The notes under the pieces are model-generated. The model was not told where the DNA came from, made no database searches, and saw nothing but the letters and a program-made list of their open reading frames with translations. DNA of 64,000 nucleotides from Dyella flava. Lineage in GTDB: Bacteria > Pseudomonadota > Gammaproteobacteria > Xanthomonadales > Rhodanobacteraceae. A program made the translations under genes and the position numbers. Shown piece after piece: positions 16,174 to 25,003 of the stretch; position 1 is the first letter of the stretch; the number at the start of each line of letters is the position of its first letter. Where the stretch lies: positions 62,001 through 126,000 of the forward strand of contig NZ_JADIKE010000030.1 in NCBI RefSeq assembly GCF_016904955.1, written 5' to 3'.

Positions 16174-16818
16174 ATGCCTCAATACTCGCTATCCAGACCC
16201 GGCCTGATCTTTTCGGGTTTTGCCGCTCTCGTCGCGTTCGCCCTTGCCGCCTACGCATGCCTCCCTTCACTGCGTCTGGCCTTTCATCAGCGTGAAGTAA
16301 GCGGCATTTCACAGGCGCATTGGGTCAACGCGCATCAGTACGACCAGGATTGGTTTGATGCCGCGCGGGCAGGGCGAGTGGACATCCTTCGCGCCTTGTA
16401 CGAAGCGCATTACCCGATCAATAGCCGCACCAGCCAGGGTTACACGGCGGTGATCCTCGCCGCCTACGACGAACAGCCGGCGGCGCTCGACTACCTGCTC
16501 AGTATCGGCGCCAACCCGTGCCTGGGTGATCGCAATGGCAATACCGCGCTGATGGGCGCGCTCTATAAAGGCAATACCGGCATCGCCAGGCGTTTGCTGG
16601 AGACGCATTGCCCGATTGATAGCGTGAACAATGCAGGCGAAACCGCGTTGTCGTTTGCGGCCCTGTTCGGTCGTTTGGAGTTTCTGTCGACGATCGCCGG
16701 GCAAGGTGCTGACCTTAATCACGCTGACTATAAGGGTGATACACCTATGGACATTGTGCTGAAGCAGGGTGATGGGAATGCGGCCATGGCGCTGCGCAAG
16801 CTTGGTGCCAGGGGCTGA
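16174..16818 (+). CDS. ankB: Ankyrin-repeat protein (AnkB-like)
   Basis: 214 residues from ATG 16174 (MPQYSLSRPG). One membrane anchor or uncleaved signal (about 8-32) precedes ankyrin repeats: WFDAARAGRVDILRALYEA, GYTAVILAAYDEQPAALDYLLSIGA, GNTALMGALYKGNTGIARRLLE, GETALSFAALFGRLEFLSTI and GDTPMDIVLKQGD. In Pseudomonas aeruginosa AnkB is an inner-membrane ankyrin protein needed for full KatB activity; the same role is inferred from order and topology. A longer frame starting at TTG 16123 would run through the terminator and is not used. Confidence 0.85.
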   Translation: MPQYSLSRPGLIFSGFAALVAFALAAYACLPSLRLAFHQREVSGISQAHWVNAHQYDQDWFDAARAGRVDILRALYEAHYPINSRTSQGYTAVILAAYDEQPAALDYLLSIGANPCLGDRNGNTALMGALYKGNTGIARRLLETHCPIDSVNNAGETALSFAALFGRLEFLSTIAGQGADLNHADYKGDTPMDIVLKQGDGNAAMALRKLGARG

Positions 16819-16881
16819 TCAGTCCCAAGTTGAGGACATTATTGAAAAGAGGGAGGCAAAATGTGCCTCAGCGTTTTCCGC

Positions 16882-16963
16882 TCGTCGTCCCGGCGGAGGC
16901 CGGGGCCCAGCGTCTTTGCGACATCCAGGCCACTAGGCCCCGGCCTTCGCCGGGGCGACGATG
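16882..16963. repeat. REP-like element, family A
   Basis: TCGTCGTCCCGGCGGAGGCC and its inverse GGCCTTCGCCGGGGCGACGA border a central GGGGCCCAG...CTAGGCCCC. This is a good copy of family A. The rest of the gap 16819-17094 shows no gene. Confidence 0.8.
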
Positions 16964-17094
16964 AGGCGGTTTGACAAGTCACGCAATGCCAGCGCGGCTT
17001 TCAATTTTTTATTGGAGTCGTCAAGAAAAAAACGGGATGCACTTAGAGGCAAAGTACTTTTTCAAACCAGAACCCGATTCTGCTCCCTCGCGTT

Positions 17095-18113
17095 CTATGC
17101 CCGCTTCACAAACGGCACCCTGTGCCCGTAAGTCAAATAACGCCACACCCATTCCAGCGGCCCCATCTCAAAGCGCGCCAGCCACAACGGCGACCAGATC
17201 AACTGAAGCACCCAAACACAAATCACGATGCCCCAAAGCGCCGGCCGATCCACTTCGCCCATCAGCGCACCACGGCCCCCGTAAAAAATGGACGTCATGA
17301 GCATCGACTGAGTCAGGTAGTTGGTAAATGCGATTCGCCCGGTGGCTGCAAACGGTGCAAGCAGGCGAGACGCATCACCTCGCAAGAGCAGAATGAGGCT
17401 GGCCGCATAGGCAAGTGAAACGAACGGCGTCACCAGCAGGCCAATGACGTGCCCCCAAACAGTGGGCGATTCCGCCACATCCGCCTGCCACGTGATCCAG
17501 GCGACCATGGCTAGCGCTACGGTTCCGATCACCATCACCGCCCGATACCTGCGGCGGGATGATCGTGCTGCAAAGAATCCAGACTTGAACAACGAAAGGC
17601 CAATCATCATCAGCCCCAGCGTGTCCGGGATACCCCTCCAACCCTTGCTCAACTGATGCAGATATTCACGGGCATTCTCCTGATACGCTCCGCGCCACGA
17701 GCGCTTGGCTTCGGCGAAATCAGCCGCTATCGCGATCTTCTTCTGCGCCGCCGCTGTGGCATCCGGAGCATGTTGCGGCACGGCGCGGCTGCTTGCATCG
17801 GGAGCCAGGCTTGGGATGGCGCCCGGCGGCATGTCTCGGGCGGTCGTTACGGCAAACAGAATGACCCCGATCAACAACAAGGTTTTGGGTGGCAGCGATC
17901 GGCAAAACAGCATGATGACGCCAGTCGCGGCATACAGGGACAGGATATCTTCCCACCAGATGCCGAAGCCATGCAGCATGGCAAACAGGAAGAGCGCGCC
18001 CAAACGACGCCAAAGTATGCGGCTGCGTCCCGGGTCCGACGTTCCCCTCCGACCAGATACAAGGAAATGCCGAACAGCATCGAAAACAGCGTCCTCGGCT
18101 GGTACGCAATCAC
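17095..18113 (-). pseudogene. DUF418-family membrane protein, N-terminally truncated and frameshifted
   Basis: Residues from RRLGALFLFAMLHGFGIWWEDILSLYAA to the end (GPLEWVWRYLTYGHRVPFV) match the DUF418 (YeiB-like) family, with its FTNYLTQS and LQLIWSPLWL signatures. The preceding family segment is encoded in another frame: IAYQPRTLFSMLFGISLYLVGGERR at about 18035-18113. A frameshift near 18040 thus separates it from the rest. The first membrane helix with its RIxxLDxLRG motif is not found upstream at all. The in-frame ATG at 18126 gives an out-of-frame peptide before the shift. Members have about 400 residues, so roughly 60-80 are lost. Confidence 0.75.
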
Positions 18114-18215
18114 TCTTGAACGGCATTGCTGATTTGATGCACAGCCATCCTGTCTGGTTTACACACGCCCTCAGCCGCAGGGCGTGCTGATATGTCTCGT
18201 TGCGGTGACTGGGCG

Positions 18216-18728
18216 CTACACCCCTACCGGGTTCGACGAATAGATAATCGTGGCAATACGCCAGCCGTTCTCGCCCTTCACCAGTTGCCAGGTTTCACTG
18301 CCCTTGTTGGTGGGTTTGCCGTCGACCATGAAGACGTAATCAAAATAGAGCGTCGCGATCGTGCCATCGCTTTGGATGGTGAGATGGTCGTGCTGCGGGT
18401 CCAGGTGTGACTTCGATTGCGAAACGTATTTGACGAAGTCCTGATAGCTGCTGACACGGATCTTGGTCGTGCCGGGTTTGACAACGCGCATATGTGCAAA
18501 CGCCGGGTCCGAAAGGACATTCAACCAAGCGCCGCCCTGGGGAACGAACAGGCTCGCCAGCCGAGCGCCATCGTGCGTCTCGACGGCTTTGTGGTACGCA
18601 TTCATGACATGCTGCACATCCACGGTGTCCTGGCTGAGCTGATCGGGTGCTGGCGCAGACGACTGTGCAATCGCGCCCAGGGGCAAGGTCATCAAGGCGA
18701 CGGATAAGTACATCAACGCTTGTTTCAT
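18216..18728 (-). CDS. Exported NTF2-like (SnoaL/DUF4440-type) protein
   Basis: 170 residues from ATG 18728 (MKQALMYLSV). Signal peptide to about residue 22 (GAIAQS). The mature part starts DVQHVMNAYHKAVETHDGARLASLFVPQGGAWLNVL, the helical opening of NTF2-like proteins. It ends with the sheet: IATLYFDYVFMVDGKPTNKGSETWQLVKGENGWRIATIIYS, named here in family order. No catalytic residues can be assigned. No operon partners; the neighbouring SDR is over 250 bp away. Related proteins are often of unknown or binding function. Confidence 0.8.
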   Translation of the reverse strand: MKQALMYLSVALMTLPLGAIAQSSAPAPDQLSQDTVDVQHVMNAYHKAVETHDGARLASLFVPQGGAWLNVLSDPAFAHMRVVKPGTTKIRVSSYQDFVKYVSQSKSHLDPQHDHLTIQSDGTIATLYFDYVFMVDGKPTNKGSETWQLVKGENGWRIATIIYSSNPVGV

Positions 18729-19013
18729 CGAGGTAACTCTCATGGGAAGGAGCCATCATTAGATCGCGCTTCCTGCAGGGTTTGGACGCTGGAACAGGGC
18801 CTATGCGTTCAACCGTGTGCTTTGTTCGACGAGTCGGTGTTAGATGAATACCGATCGATGGATAGAGCCGTGCTACCGTTATCGCCGCCGCGTCACACAA
18901 AAAGTGCGCATCGTGGCGATGGAGAAAAAGCGTGACGGCGTTTGACGTTTCCACCTGCTTTGTTGCTCGTCGTCCTGGCGAAAGGGAGCCGCCTCCAGGC
19001 GGCTCGCGGGGCC

Positions 19014-19754
19014 TCAGACCTGGCCGATGCCACCGTCGGCCATCAAATCCGAACCCGTCACGTAGGAACTTTGATCGGACGCCAGGAACAGCGCGGCGTT
19101 GGCAATCTCCTCAGCCCGGGCGAGTCGACCGATCGGCACCATGCCTTGATACATGCTGACCAGATCTTCGCGTGGCGCCGATTGAGCGTCGAGAATCGGA
19201 GTGTCGGTAACGCCCGGGCTCAGCATGTTCACGCGAATACCGCGATCCTTGAACTCCGCCGCCCAGGTGCGCGCATAGGAACGCAACGCCGCCTTGGTCG
19301 CCGCGTAGGCGGTGTGGCCGGGAATGCCCATGATGTGCATGGCCGAGGAAACCAGGATGATCGATCCACTACCCGTCATCAGCGGCAGCAGCTTCTGCAC
19401 CAGGAAGACCGGGCCGCGCGCCATGAGGTTGAATGCTTTATCAAAATGCTCAGGCGTGAGGGTGTCGATCGAAGCCTGCTCGGTATAGCCTGCATTCGAC
19501 ACGATGATGTCGACGACACCCTTTTCGGCCTTTACCGCCGCCGCGACACGGTCGAGATCATCGAGGTTCGCGGCGTCGGCCTGGATCGCGGTGACGTTGC
19601 GTCCGATCAGTTTGGCGGCCTCGTCGAGCTGGGCTTGCCGACGGCCGAAGATAAATACGTGAGCGCCTTCGGCGACAAATCGCTGGGCGGTCGCCAAACC
19701 GATACCGGTCGTTCCGCCGCTGATGACGGCAATCTTGCCTGCGAGAGTGGACAT
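19014..19754 (-). CDS. Short-chain dehydrogenase/reductase
   Basis: 246 residues from ATG 19754 (MSTLAGKIAV). Classical SDR features: SGGTTGIG (cofactor loop, residues 10-17), GRR after beta-2 (NADP preference likely), NAGYTEQ, VSSAMH (catalytic Ser), YAATK (Tyr/Lys) and the C-terminal SSYVTGSDLMADGG. The gene is divergent from a LysR regulator with an inverted repeat between them, a common arrangement for oxidoreductases induced by xenobiotics. Substrate not predictable. Confidence 0.92.
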   Translation of the reverse strand: MSTLAGKIAVISGGTTGIGLATAQRFVAEGAHVFIFGRRQAQLDEAAKLIGRNVTAIQADAANLDDLDRVAAAVKAEKGVVDIIVSNAGYTEQASIDTLTPEHFDKAFNLMARGPVFLVQKLLPLMTGSGSIILVSSAMHIMGIPGHTAYAATKAALRSYARTWAAEFKDRGIRVNMLSPGVTDTPILDAQSAPREDLVSMYQGMVPIGRLARAEEIANAALFLASDQSSYVTGSDLMADGGIGQV

Positions 19755-19830
19755 GGGAAACTTCAATCTGTTCGTGGGGGGAACCATGAAGATAATGTCC
19801 GTTACCCATGATGATAATTGGCAGATCGTT

Positions 19831-19843
19831 CATAAGGCTTATG
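19831..19843. promoter_or_regulatory. Candidate LysR operator between SDR and LysR genes
   Basis: CATAA-GGC-TTATG is an inverted repeat in the 161-bp divergent gap, about 77 bp from the SDR start and 73 bp from the LysR start. Position and symmetry fit a LysR binding site; the spacing does not strictly follow T-N11-A. Confidence 0.4.
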
Positions 19844-19915
19844 CTGCAAGAGAATGGGTCGAATGACCTATCAAGCTCACGCCATCGCGCGTGATGAATT
19901 CTGCGGAAGACGACC

Positions 19916-20818
19916 ATGGATCGATTTCACGAACTGAATGCTTTCATCGCCGTGGTTGAAGCGGGTGGTTTTTCCCCGGCGGCGCGTCGAACCGGCGAAT
20001 CACAATCGGCCATCAGCAAGGCCATTGGTGCACTGGAGAAACGCCTCGGCGCAGTGCTGTTCAATCGCAGCACACGCAGCGTGACCCTCACGGACCAGGG
20101 GCAGCGATACTACGAGCGGATAAAACCGCTGCTCGACGACATGAATGAAGCCGACAGCGAACTGGCGACCAGCACAGTCAATGTTCCGGGCTTGATCAGA
20201 ATCGCCGCTGCCTCCACCTTCGGCCGCCTGCATGTGCTGCCGCTCATACCCGAGCTGTTATCGCTCAATCCCGGCCTTCAGGTCGATCTGGTTCTATCGG
20301 ACGCCATGCGGGACATGGTGGAAGATCGCATTGATCTGGCGATCCGCCTGGGCCCGGTCAATGATCCCGACGCGATCGTCAGGCGCGTGGCCAGCACGCC
20401 GCTCGTATGCGTCGGATCGCGTCGCTACTTTGAGCAACACGGCATACCCAAGACCCCGGCCGAGTTGGTTGATCACAATTGCCTTTTATATGGTGGCCTG
20501 ATGGAGTCGGTGAATTGGCCGTTTGTCGGGCCGGAAGGTCGATTCAGCGTGACGGTGCGCGGCAATCTTTCGTCCAACAGCGTCGAAACGATCCGGGCCG
20601 GCGTGCTGGCCGGCGTTGGCATTGGCCTGTTTGCCAAGGTCTCGCTTGCCGATGAACTGCGGCATCCGGACGTGATCACCGTTCTCGATGAATTTATCGG
20701 CGATGCCCGAGACATCAGCCTCATCTGGCCGAAACGCCGGTATGTGCCGGCGCGAGTGCGCCGCGTGACGGATTATTTTGTAGCGGCCCTGCCCAAGCGT
20801 ATCGATATGTCCGGCTAG
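19916..20818 (+). CDS. LysR-family transcriptional regulator
   Basis: 300 residues. The N-terminal HTH is typical: MDRFHELNAFIAVVEAGGFS, RRTGESQSAISKAIGALEKRLGAVLFNRSTRSVTLTDQG. The effector domain follows (GLIRIAAASTFGRLHVLPLI, DLAIRLGPVNDPDAIVRRV, VRGNLSSNSVETIRAGVLAGVGIGLF). It belongs to the large AaeR/DhcR-like subgroup that controls a divergent oxidoreductase. The target is most likely the adjacent SDR gene. Confidence 0.93.
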   Translation: MDRFHELNAFIAVVEAGGFSPAARRTGESQSAISKAIGALEKRLGAVLFNRSTRSVTLTDQGQRYYERIKPLLDDMNEADSELATSTVNVPGLIRIAAASTFGRLHVLPLIPELLSLNPGLQVDLVLSDAMRDMVEDRIDLAIRLGPVNDPDAIVRRVASTPLVCVGSRRYFEQHGIPKTPAELVDHNCLLYGGLMESVNWPFVGPEGRFSVTVRGNLSSNSVETIRAGVLAGVGIGLFAKVSLADELRHPDVITVLDEFIGDARDISLIWPKRRYVPARVRRVTDYFVAALPKRIDMSG

Positions 20819-20943
20819 CAACACCGTTGGTCCGCTTCGCAACATTTCACTTAGTGAACCGGAACCCCGCATCTAGAGTCGGCGGCGGATCGATCAGATC
20901 CCTGACGGGGCTAAAGCCGGTGACGGTGAACAGAACGAACCCG

Positions 20944-22101
20944 ATGGCACGGCGCCGTATGGCCGCGATGCTATGTCTTGGCATGGCGAGCGCAGCGATG
21001 GCCGACGTACCGACGGCCATCCCACTGACGGCATCGCGCTGGCAAGTGACCGGCGATGTGAGCTTCGTGCAGAAGGAGGCTTTCCCGCAGGGCATGATGG
21101 TGATGAAGGCAGGTAAGGGGAATGACGACGCCTACGCACGGCTCAAGGACGTGGCGTTCGAGAATGGCAGCATCGAGTTCGACGTCAAGCCGCTCAACGA
21201 CGAGTGGCCCACTGTGCGCTTTCGCGAGCACGATAGCGGCAATGCCGAAGAGTTCTACATCCGTCCGGGGCCGGACTGCGCGGTGGCGATCGACTGCCTG
21301 CAATATGCGCCGAAAATCCGTGGTCGCATGCTGTGGGATAGCAACTACCAATACCAGTGCGCGGCGCCGTTCCGCGATAACGAGTGGAATCACGTCAAGC
21401 TGGTGATCTCGGGCCAGCGCATGAATGTGTATATCAACCATGCGATGCAACCCACGCTCGCGGTCGATCAACTGGAAGGCGCGGGCGGCGCCGGCAGCAT
21501 CGAACTGCAAGGGCCGGCGGTCTTCGCCAACGTGGTGATCGCACCGGGGGAAACCGATGGCTTGTCGCCCAGGCCGCTGCCCGATCCCACCGCTGGCGAT
21601 CGTGGCTACGTACGACGTTGGCAAATGGTCGGGCCGCTGCCGTTGGCTAGGCATCCTGAGCCGGGCATCGACGATTTGCCGGACACGCATGCCGCCTGGT
21701 CGCCGATCCAGGCCGAGCGCCTGGGATTGGTGAACCTCGCGCGCCGCGTTGATCCGATCAGCGACCGCACCACGCCGAACTACGCTTGGTTGAAGGCCAA
21801 CGTGCAGTCCCCGCGCGATCAGGTAAAACAGGTTTCGCTGGCTTACCTGCGCATGGTGACGGTCTTCGTAAACGGGCAACGCGTCTTCAGCGGGGACAAC
21901 CTCTACAACACGCCGAGCGAGCGCAAGCCCCCGGATGGGCGTTTGGGTCTGGAAAACGGCCATTTCGAGCTGCCGCTGAAAAAGGGTGACAACCAGATCG
22001 TCGTGGCGCTGCGCAGCAATACACCGGAGATGGGCGACCATTATGGTTACGGCTTCCGTTTCCATATCGATGATGCCAGCGGGTTAAGCGGCGGTGACTG
22101 A
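20944..22101 (+). CDS. Exported protein with concanavalin-like sandwich domain
   Basis: 385 residues from ATG 20944 (MARRRMAAML); signal peptide ends about ASAAMA. Residues 30-190 resemble the DUF1080/LamG jelly roll: GSIEFDVKPLNDEWPTVRFREHD, EEFYIRPG, DNEWNHVKLVISGQRMNVYIN and QGPAVFANVVI. The second half has VRRWQMVGPLP and a beta-rich region with YLRMVTVFVNGQRVFSGDNLY, like accessory domains of glycosidases. No catalytic pair can be assigned, so carbohydrate binding is more likely than hydrolysis. It precedes a two-component pair on the same strand by 32 bp. Confidence 0.75.
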   Translation: MARRRMAAMLCLGMASAAMADVPTAIPLTASRWQVTGDVSFVQKEAFPQGMMVMKAGKGNDDAYARLKDVAFENGSIEFDVKPLNDEWPTVRFREHDSGNAEEFYIRPGPDCAVAIDCLQYAPKIRGRMLWDSNYQYQCAAPFRDNEWNHVKLVISGQRMNVYINHAMQPTLAVDQLEGAGGAGSIELQGPAVFANVVIAPGETDGLSPRPLPDPTAGDRGYVRRWQMVGPLPLARHPEPGIDDLPDTHAAWSPIQAERLGLVNLARRVDPISDRTTPNYAWLKANVQSPRDQVKQVSLAYLRMVTVFVNGQRVFSGDNLYNTPSERKPPDGRLGLENGHFELPLKKGDNQIVVALRSNTPEMGDHYGYGFRFHIDDASGLSGGD

Positions 22102-22133
22102 GCCCCCGTAACTTTCGGCCGATAAGCGGCTGA

Positions 22134-23318
22134 GTGCGGCGTCGTAACATCGACAGCCATGGATGGCCGCCGCCAACCTATCCTCTACCGGTATCCGCCC
22201 CGTTGTTCCCGACCGTGACCCGCATCGACGCCGACCCCTACGAACCTCGCCCACCCGGTTGGCGCATGGCGCTCGTGTTGGCCGGTTTCTGGACCGCGGT
22301 GGCGTTGGTCTTCGTGCTGCCACACCTGTCAGGCAGCGCAACGTGGCGAAGTCTGTTACCGGCGGCGCTGGCGCAATGGTGGGCGTGGGGTCTGCTGACG
22401 CCGATCATTCTGGCGGTGAATGCGCGACTGCCGTTTTCCAGCCGGCAGTGGTTGTGGCGCATCGCCGCGCAACTGTTGCTCGGCGCGGTCTGCACCTTGT
22501 TGTATGCGCTGCTGGAGGCTTGCCTGGCCGCATTGCTGCGTGCCGATGCATGGTCGCGCATCGTGGATCCGGCGATGTGGCTGGATGCCATGCATGGCAT
22601 GTTCTGGAGCCTGCTGGTGTACGGCCTGATCGTCGGCGTGGGTGAGGCGCAGCGTTACCAGCGGCATTACGCCCAGGCCGAGCTGCACATGGCGCGGATC
22701 GAGCGCAGTTTTACCGATGCCCGTCTGCATAACCTGCGCGCCCAGCTCGATCCGCATTTTCTGTTCAACGCGCTCAACACCATTTCCTCCCAGGCCGAGC
22801 GCGAGCCGAAGCTGGCGCGCAAGATGATCGAGCACCTCGGTGACCTGCTGCGCATGTCACTGTCCTCACAGCAACGGCAAACGACTGCTTTGGCAGAAGA
22901 ACTCAGCTTCCTGGAGCATTACCTGGCGATCCAGAAAATCCGCTTTGGTGACGATCTGCGCGTACACATCAGTGTTGAGCCGGGATTGGAACGCGCGCTG
23001 GTGCCAAGCCTGATGATCCAGCCGCTGGTGGAGAACGCTATTCGCCACGGATTGTCACCGCGTGCTGGCCTGGGGCAGGTGTGGCTGGATGTCGTGCGCG
23101 TCGGTGAGGCGATGCGCATCAGCGTGCGTGACGATGGCGTCGGCCTGCCCGCGAACGGCGGGGAGAAGCGCGGTGGCCTGGGCCTGGCCACTACCCGTGA
23201 GCGCCTCGCCGGCCTGTATGCGCAACAGGCGCACATGACCGTGCGTGCGCTCGCGCAGGGCGGCGCCGAAGTCGAGATCCTGTTGCCGTTGCATTGGAGC
23301 GAGGCCGCGCATGCTTGA
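22134..23318 (+). CDS. LytS-type sensor histidine kinase
   Basis: About 394 residues from GTG 22134; TTG 22206 or ATG 22266 are alternatives. Four membrane helices (about 45-65, 78-95, 108-135, 152-172) are followed by the HisKA_7-type region QLDPHFLFNALNTISSQAE with phospho-accepting H208. The ATPase has LMIQPLVENAIRHGL (N box) and VRDDGVGLPANGGEKRGGLGLATTRERL (G1/G2 boxes), given here in order. It overlaps the LytTR regulator by 8 bp. The signal is unknown; the short extracytoplasmic loops suggest membrane-based sensing. Confidence 0.9.
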   Translation: MRRRNIDSHGWPPPTYPLPVSAPLFPTVTRIDADPYEPRPPGWRMALVLAGFWTAVALVFVLPHLSGSATWRSLLPAALAQWWAWGLLTPIILAVNARLPFSSRQWLWRIAAQLLLGAVCTLLYALLEACLAALLRADAWSRIVDPAMWLDAMHGMFWSLLVYGLIVGVGEAQRYQRHYAQAELHMARIERSFTDARLHNLRAQLDPHFLFNALNTISSQAEREPKLARKMIEHLGDLLRMSLSSQQRQTTALAEELSFLEHYLAIQKIRFGDDLRVHISVEPGLERALVPSLMIQPLVENAIRHGLSPRAGLGQVWLDVVRVGEAMRISVRDDGVGLPANGGEKRGGLGLATTRERLAGLYAQQAHMTVRALAQGGAEVEILLPLHWSEAAHA

Positions 23319-24096
23319 GCGATCCGACGAACGGATCCGTGTGTTGGTGGTCGATGACGAAGCGCCTGCCCGTCAGCGGCTGATCGACCTGTTGCGCGAG
23401 GATGCGCAGATCGCTTCAATCGGCGAAGCCAGTAACGGTGTGGCGGCGGTAACAGCGATCGAAAGCGATCCGCCGGACCTGGTATTCCTCGACGTGCAAA
23501 TGCCTGAACTGGATGGGCTCGGTGTGGTGGAGGCCATTGGTGCGGCCCAGATGCCATTGACCGTGTTCGTCACCGCCTACGACCAGCACGCGCTACGCGC
23601 ATTCGAATCCAACGCGATGGATTACCTGCTGAAACCGTTCAGCGACGAACGGCTGCACGCCACGCTGGAACGTGCCAAGACGCGCCTGCGCGAGCGACGC
23701 GGCAGCCACATTGCGGACAACATGATGCGCATGATGTCCGCAATGCCACGTGCGCAAACCCATGTGGAGCGGCTACCGCTGCGATCGCCGGGCAACATCA
23801 AACTGGTCAACGTGGCCGAGATCGACTGGATCGAAGGCGCCGGCGTTTACGTCAACCTGCATGTGGCCGGCAAGGCATGGCTTTATCGCAGTTCGCTCAA
23901 TCGCCTGGAAGAACAGCTCGACCCGCAGCGCTTCGTGCGCATCCACCGTTCGGCCATCGTCAATATCGACAGTGTGATCCGGCTGGAAGCTTTGTCTCAC
24001 GGGGAATTCACCGTGATCCTCAAAGGTGGTGGAAAAGCACGCGCAAGTCGCAGTTATCGCAGCACACTGGAGAAGCTGTTGGGGCAAGCGCTTTGA
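23311..24096 (+). CDS. LytTR-family response regulator
   Basis: 261 residues from ATG 23311. Receiver domain: D15-D16 (VVDDEAPAR), phospho-acceptor D61 (LVFLDVQMPELDG), T88 (FVTAYDQHA) and K108 (LLKPFSDE). The LytTR DNA-binding domain covers about 155-258 (NIKLVNVAEIDWIEGAGVYVNLH, RFVRIHRSAIVNIDSV, ASRSYRSTLEKLLG). It pairs with the kinase upstream. AlgR/LytR-type regulators bind direct repeats of about 9 bp with 10-13 bp spacers; no such site was identified by eye here. Confidence 0.93.
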   Translation: MLERSDERIRVLVVDDEAPARQRLIDLLREDAQIASIGEASNGVAAVTAIESDPPDLVFLDVQMPELDGLGVVEAIGAAQMPLTVFVTAYDQHALRAFESNAMDYLLKPFSDERLHATLERAKTRLRERRGSHIADNMMRMMSAMPRAQTHVERLPLRSPGNIKLVNVAEIDWIEGAGVYVNLHVAGKAWLYRSSLNRLEEQLDPQRFVRIHRSAIVNIDSVIRLEALSHGEFTVILKGGGKARASRSYRSTLEKLLGQAL

Positions 24097-24159
24097 ATGG
24101 TAGCTGGTGATCAGTGCACGTCATGCGCGCACAGATGAAGCATCCCCACATTTTCCGAG

Positions 24160-24240
24160 CCGTCATTCCCGCGAAGGCGGGAATCCATTGTGCTCTTGCT
24201 CTTAGAGCAACATGGATTCCCGCCTTCGCGGGAATGACGG
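24160..24240. repeat. REP-like element, family A (AT-shifted variant)
   Basis: CCGTCATTCCCGCGAAGGCGG and its perfect inverse at 24220-24240 surround GAATCCATTGTGCTC...AGAGCAACATGGATTC. The whole 81 bp is almost one palindrome. A close relative lies at 47939-48019; both share the TGCTCT(T/G)GCTCTT loop. Confidence 0.85.
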
Positions 24241-24362
24241 CCACGCAAGATTGATCTTTTTTGCAATACATATCCCTTTGTTTGAGCGCCAAAAAGCTGG
24301 GATACCTCAGCCACAGAGCACTTTCCCTCAGCAAAAGCCCACTCTGCCCCTCACCCCCATTG

Positions 24363-24385
24363 AACCAAACCACCCCGCCGCGGTA
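24363..24385 (+). promoter_or_regulatory. Candidate ECF promoter of protease module A
   Basis: AACC at 24363-24366, 14 bases, CGGTA at 24381-24385. It lies 34 bp before the sigma gene ATG. AACC-type -35 elements are normal for ECF factors. The identical AACC-N14-CGGTA is found 43 bp before the paralogous sigma gene at 51591, and both spacers contain CCCCGCCG. Confidence 0.65.
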
Positions 24386-24418
24386 TGAACAGCCAGACAC
24401 CATGCGTGAGGAACGGCC

Positions 24419-25003
24419 ATGCGCAAGCAGCGGGCGGGTCCGGCCGGGGGCGGCGTCTCCGAAGACGAGGAGACCGCCTTGCTGGAGCGCGTGGCGGCCG
24501 AGGAAAAGGACGCCTTTGACACGCTGTATCGCCTGTATCGACCGCGCCTGCAGCGGTTTTTGCGCGGGTTGACCAAGCAGCCGGGGTCGGTGGGGGAGAT
24601 CCTCGACGACACCATGATGGTGGTGTGGCGCAAGGCTTACACCTTCAACCACCTCTCGAAAGTATCCACCTGGATTTTCGCCATCGCGTACCGGCAATCG
24701 CTGAAGGCACTCCGGCGCCTGGGTGAGCCGGAAGAGCCCGAGTCCGGCGAGCGCGCCGATCTGCTGGCGCCTGGCCCGGATGATGTCCTGCAACATCAGG
24801 AACTGCGCAAGCATCTGGACGACGCGCTCGGCACGCTCTCGCCCGAACAGCGCGCGGTGATCGAGCTGACCTATTACTTCGGCTACGCCTGCAGCGAAAT
24901 CGCGCAGATCATGGCGTGTCCGGTCGACACGGTGAAAACGCGCATGTTCTATGCGCGACGCAAACTCAAGGCATCGCTGGCATCGTGCCGGGAGGCCATA
25001 TGA
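24419..25003 (+). CDS. ECF sigma-70 factor, protease module A
   Basis: 194 residues. After a variable 25-residue leader, region 2 reads DAFDTLYRLYRPRLQRFLRGL, EILDDTMMVVWRKA and STWIFAIAYRQSLKALR. Region 4 reads LSPEQRAVIELTYYFGYACSEIAQIM and CPVDTVKTRMFYARRKLK. The start has GAGGAAC upstream. It overlaps the anti-sigma gene by 4 bp (ATGA). The paralogue at 51007-51591 has the same gene order after it and the same candidate promoter. Confidence 0.93.
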   Translation: MRKQRAGPAGGGVSEDEETALLERVAAEEKDAFDTLYRLYRPRLQRFLRGLTKQPGSVGEILDDTMMVVWRKAYTFNHLSKVSTWIFAIAYRQSLKALRRLGEPEEPESGERADLLAPGPDDVLQHQELRKHLDDALGTLSPEQRAVIELTYYFGYACSEIAQIMACPVDTVKTRMFYARRKLKASLASCREAI

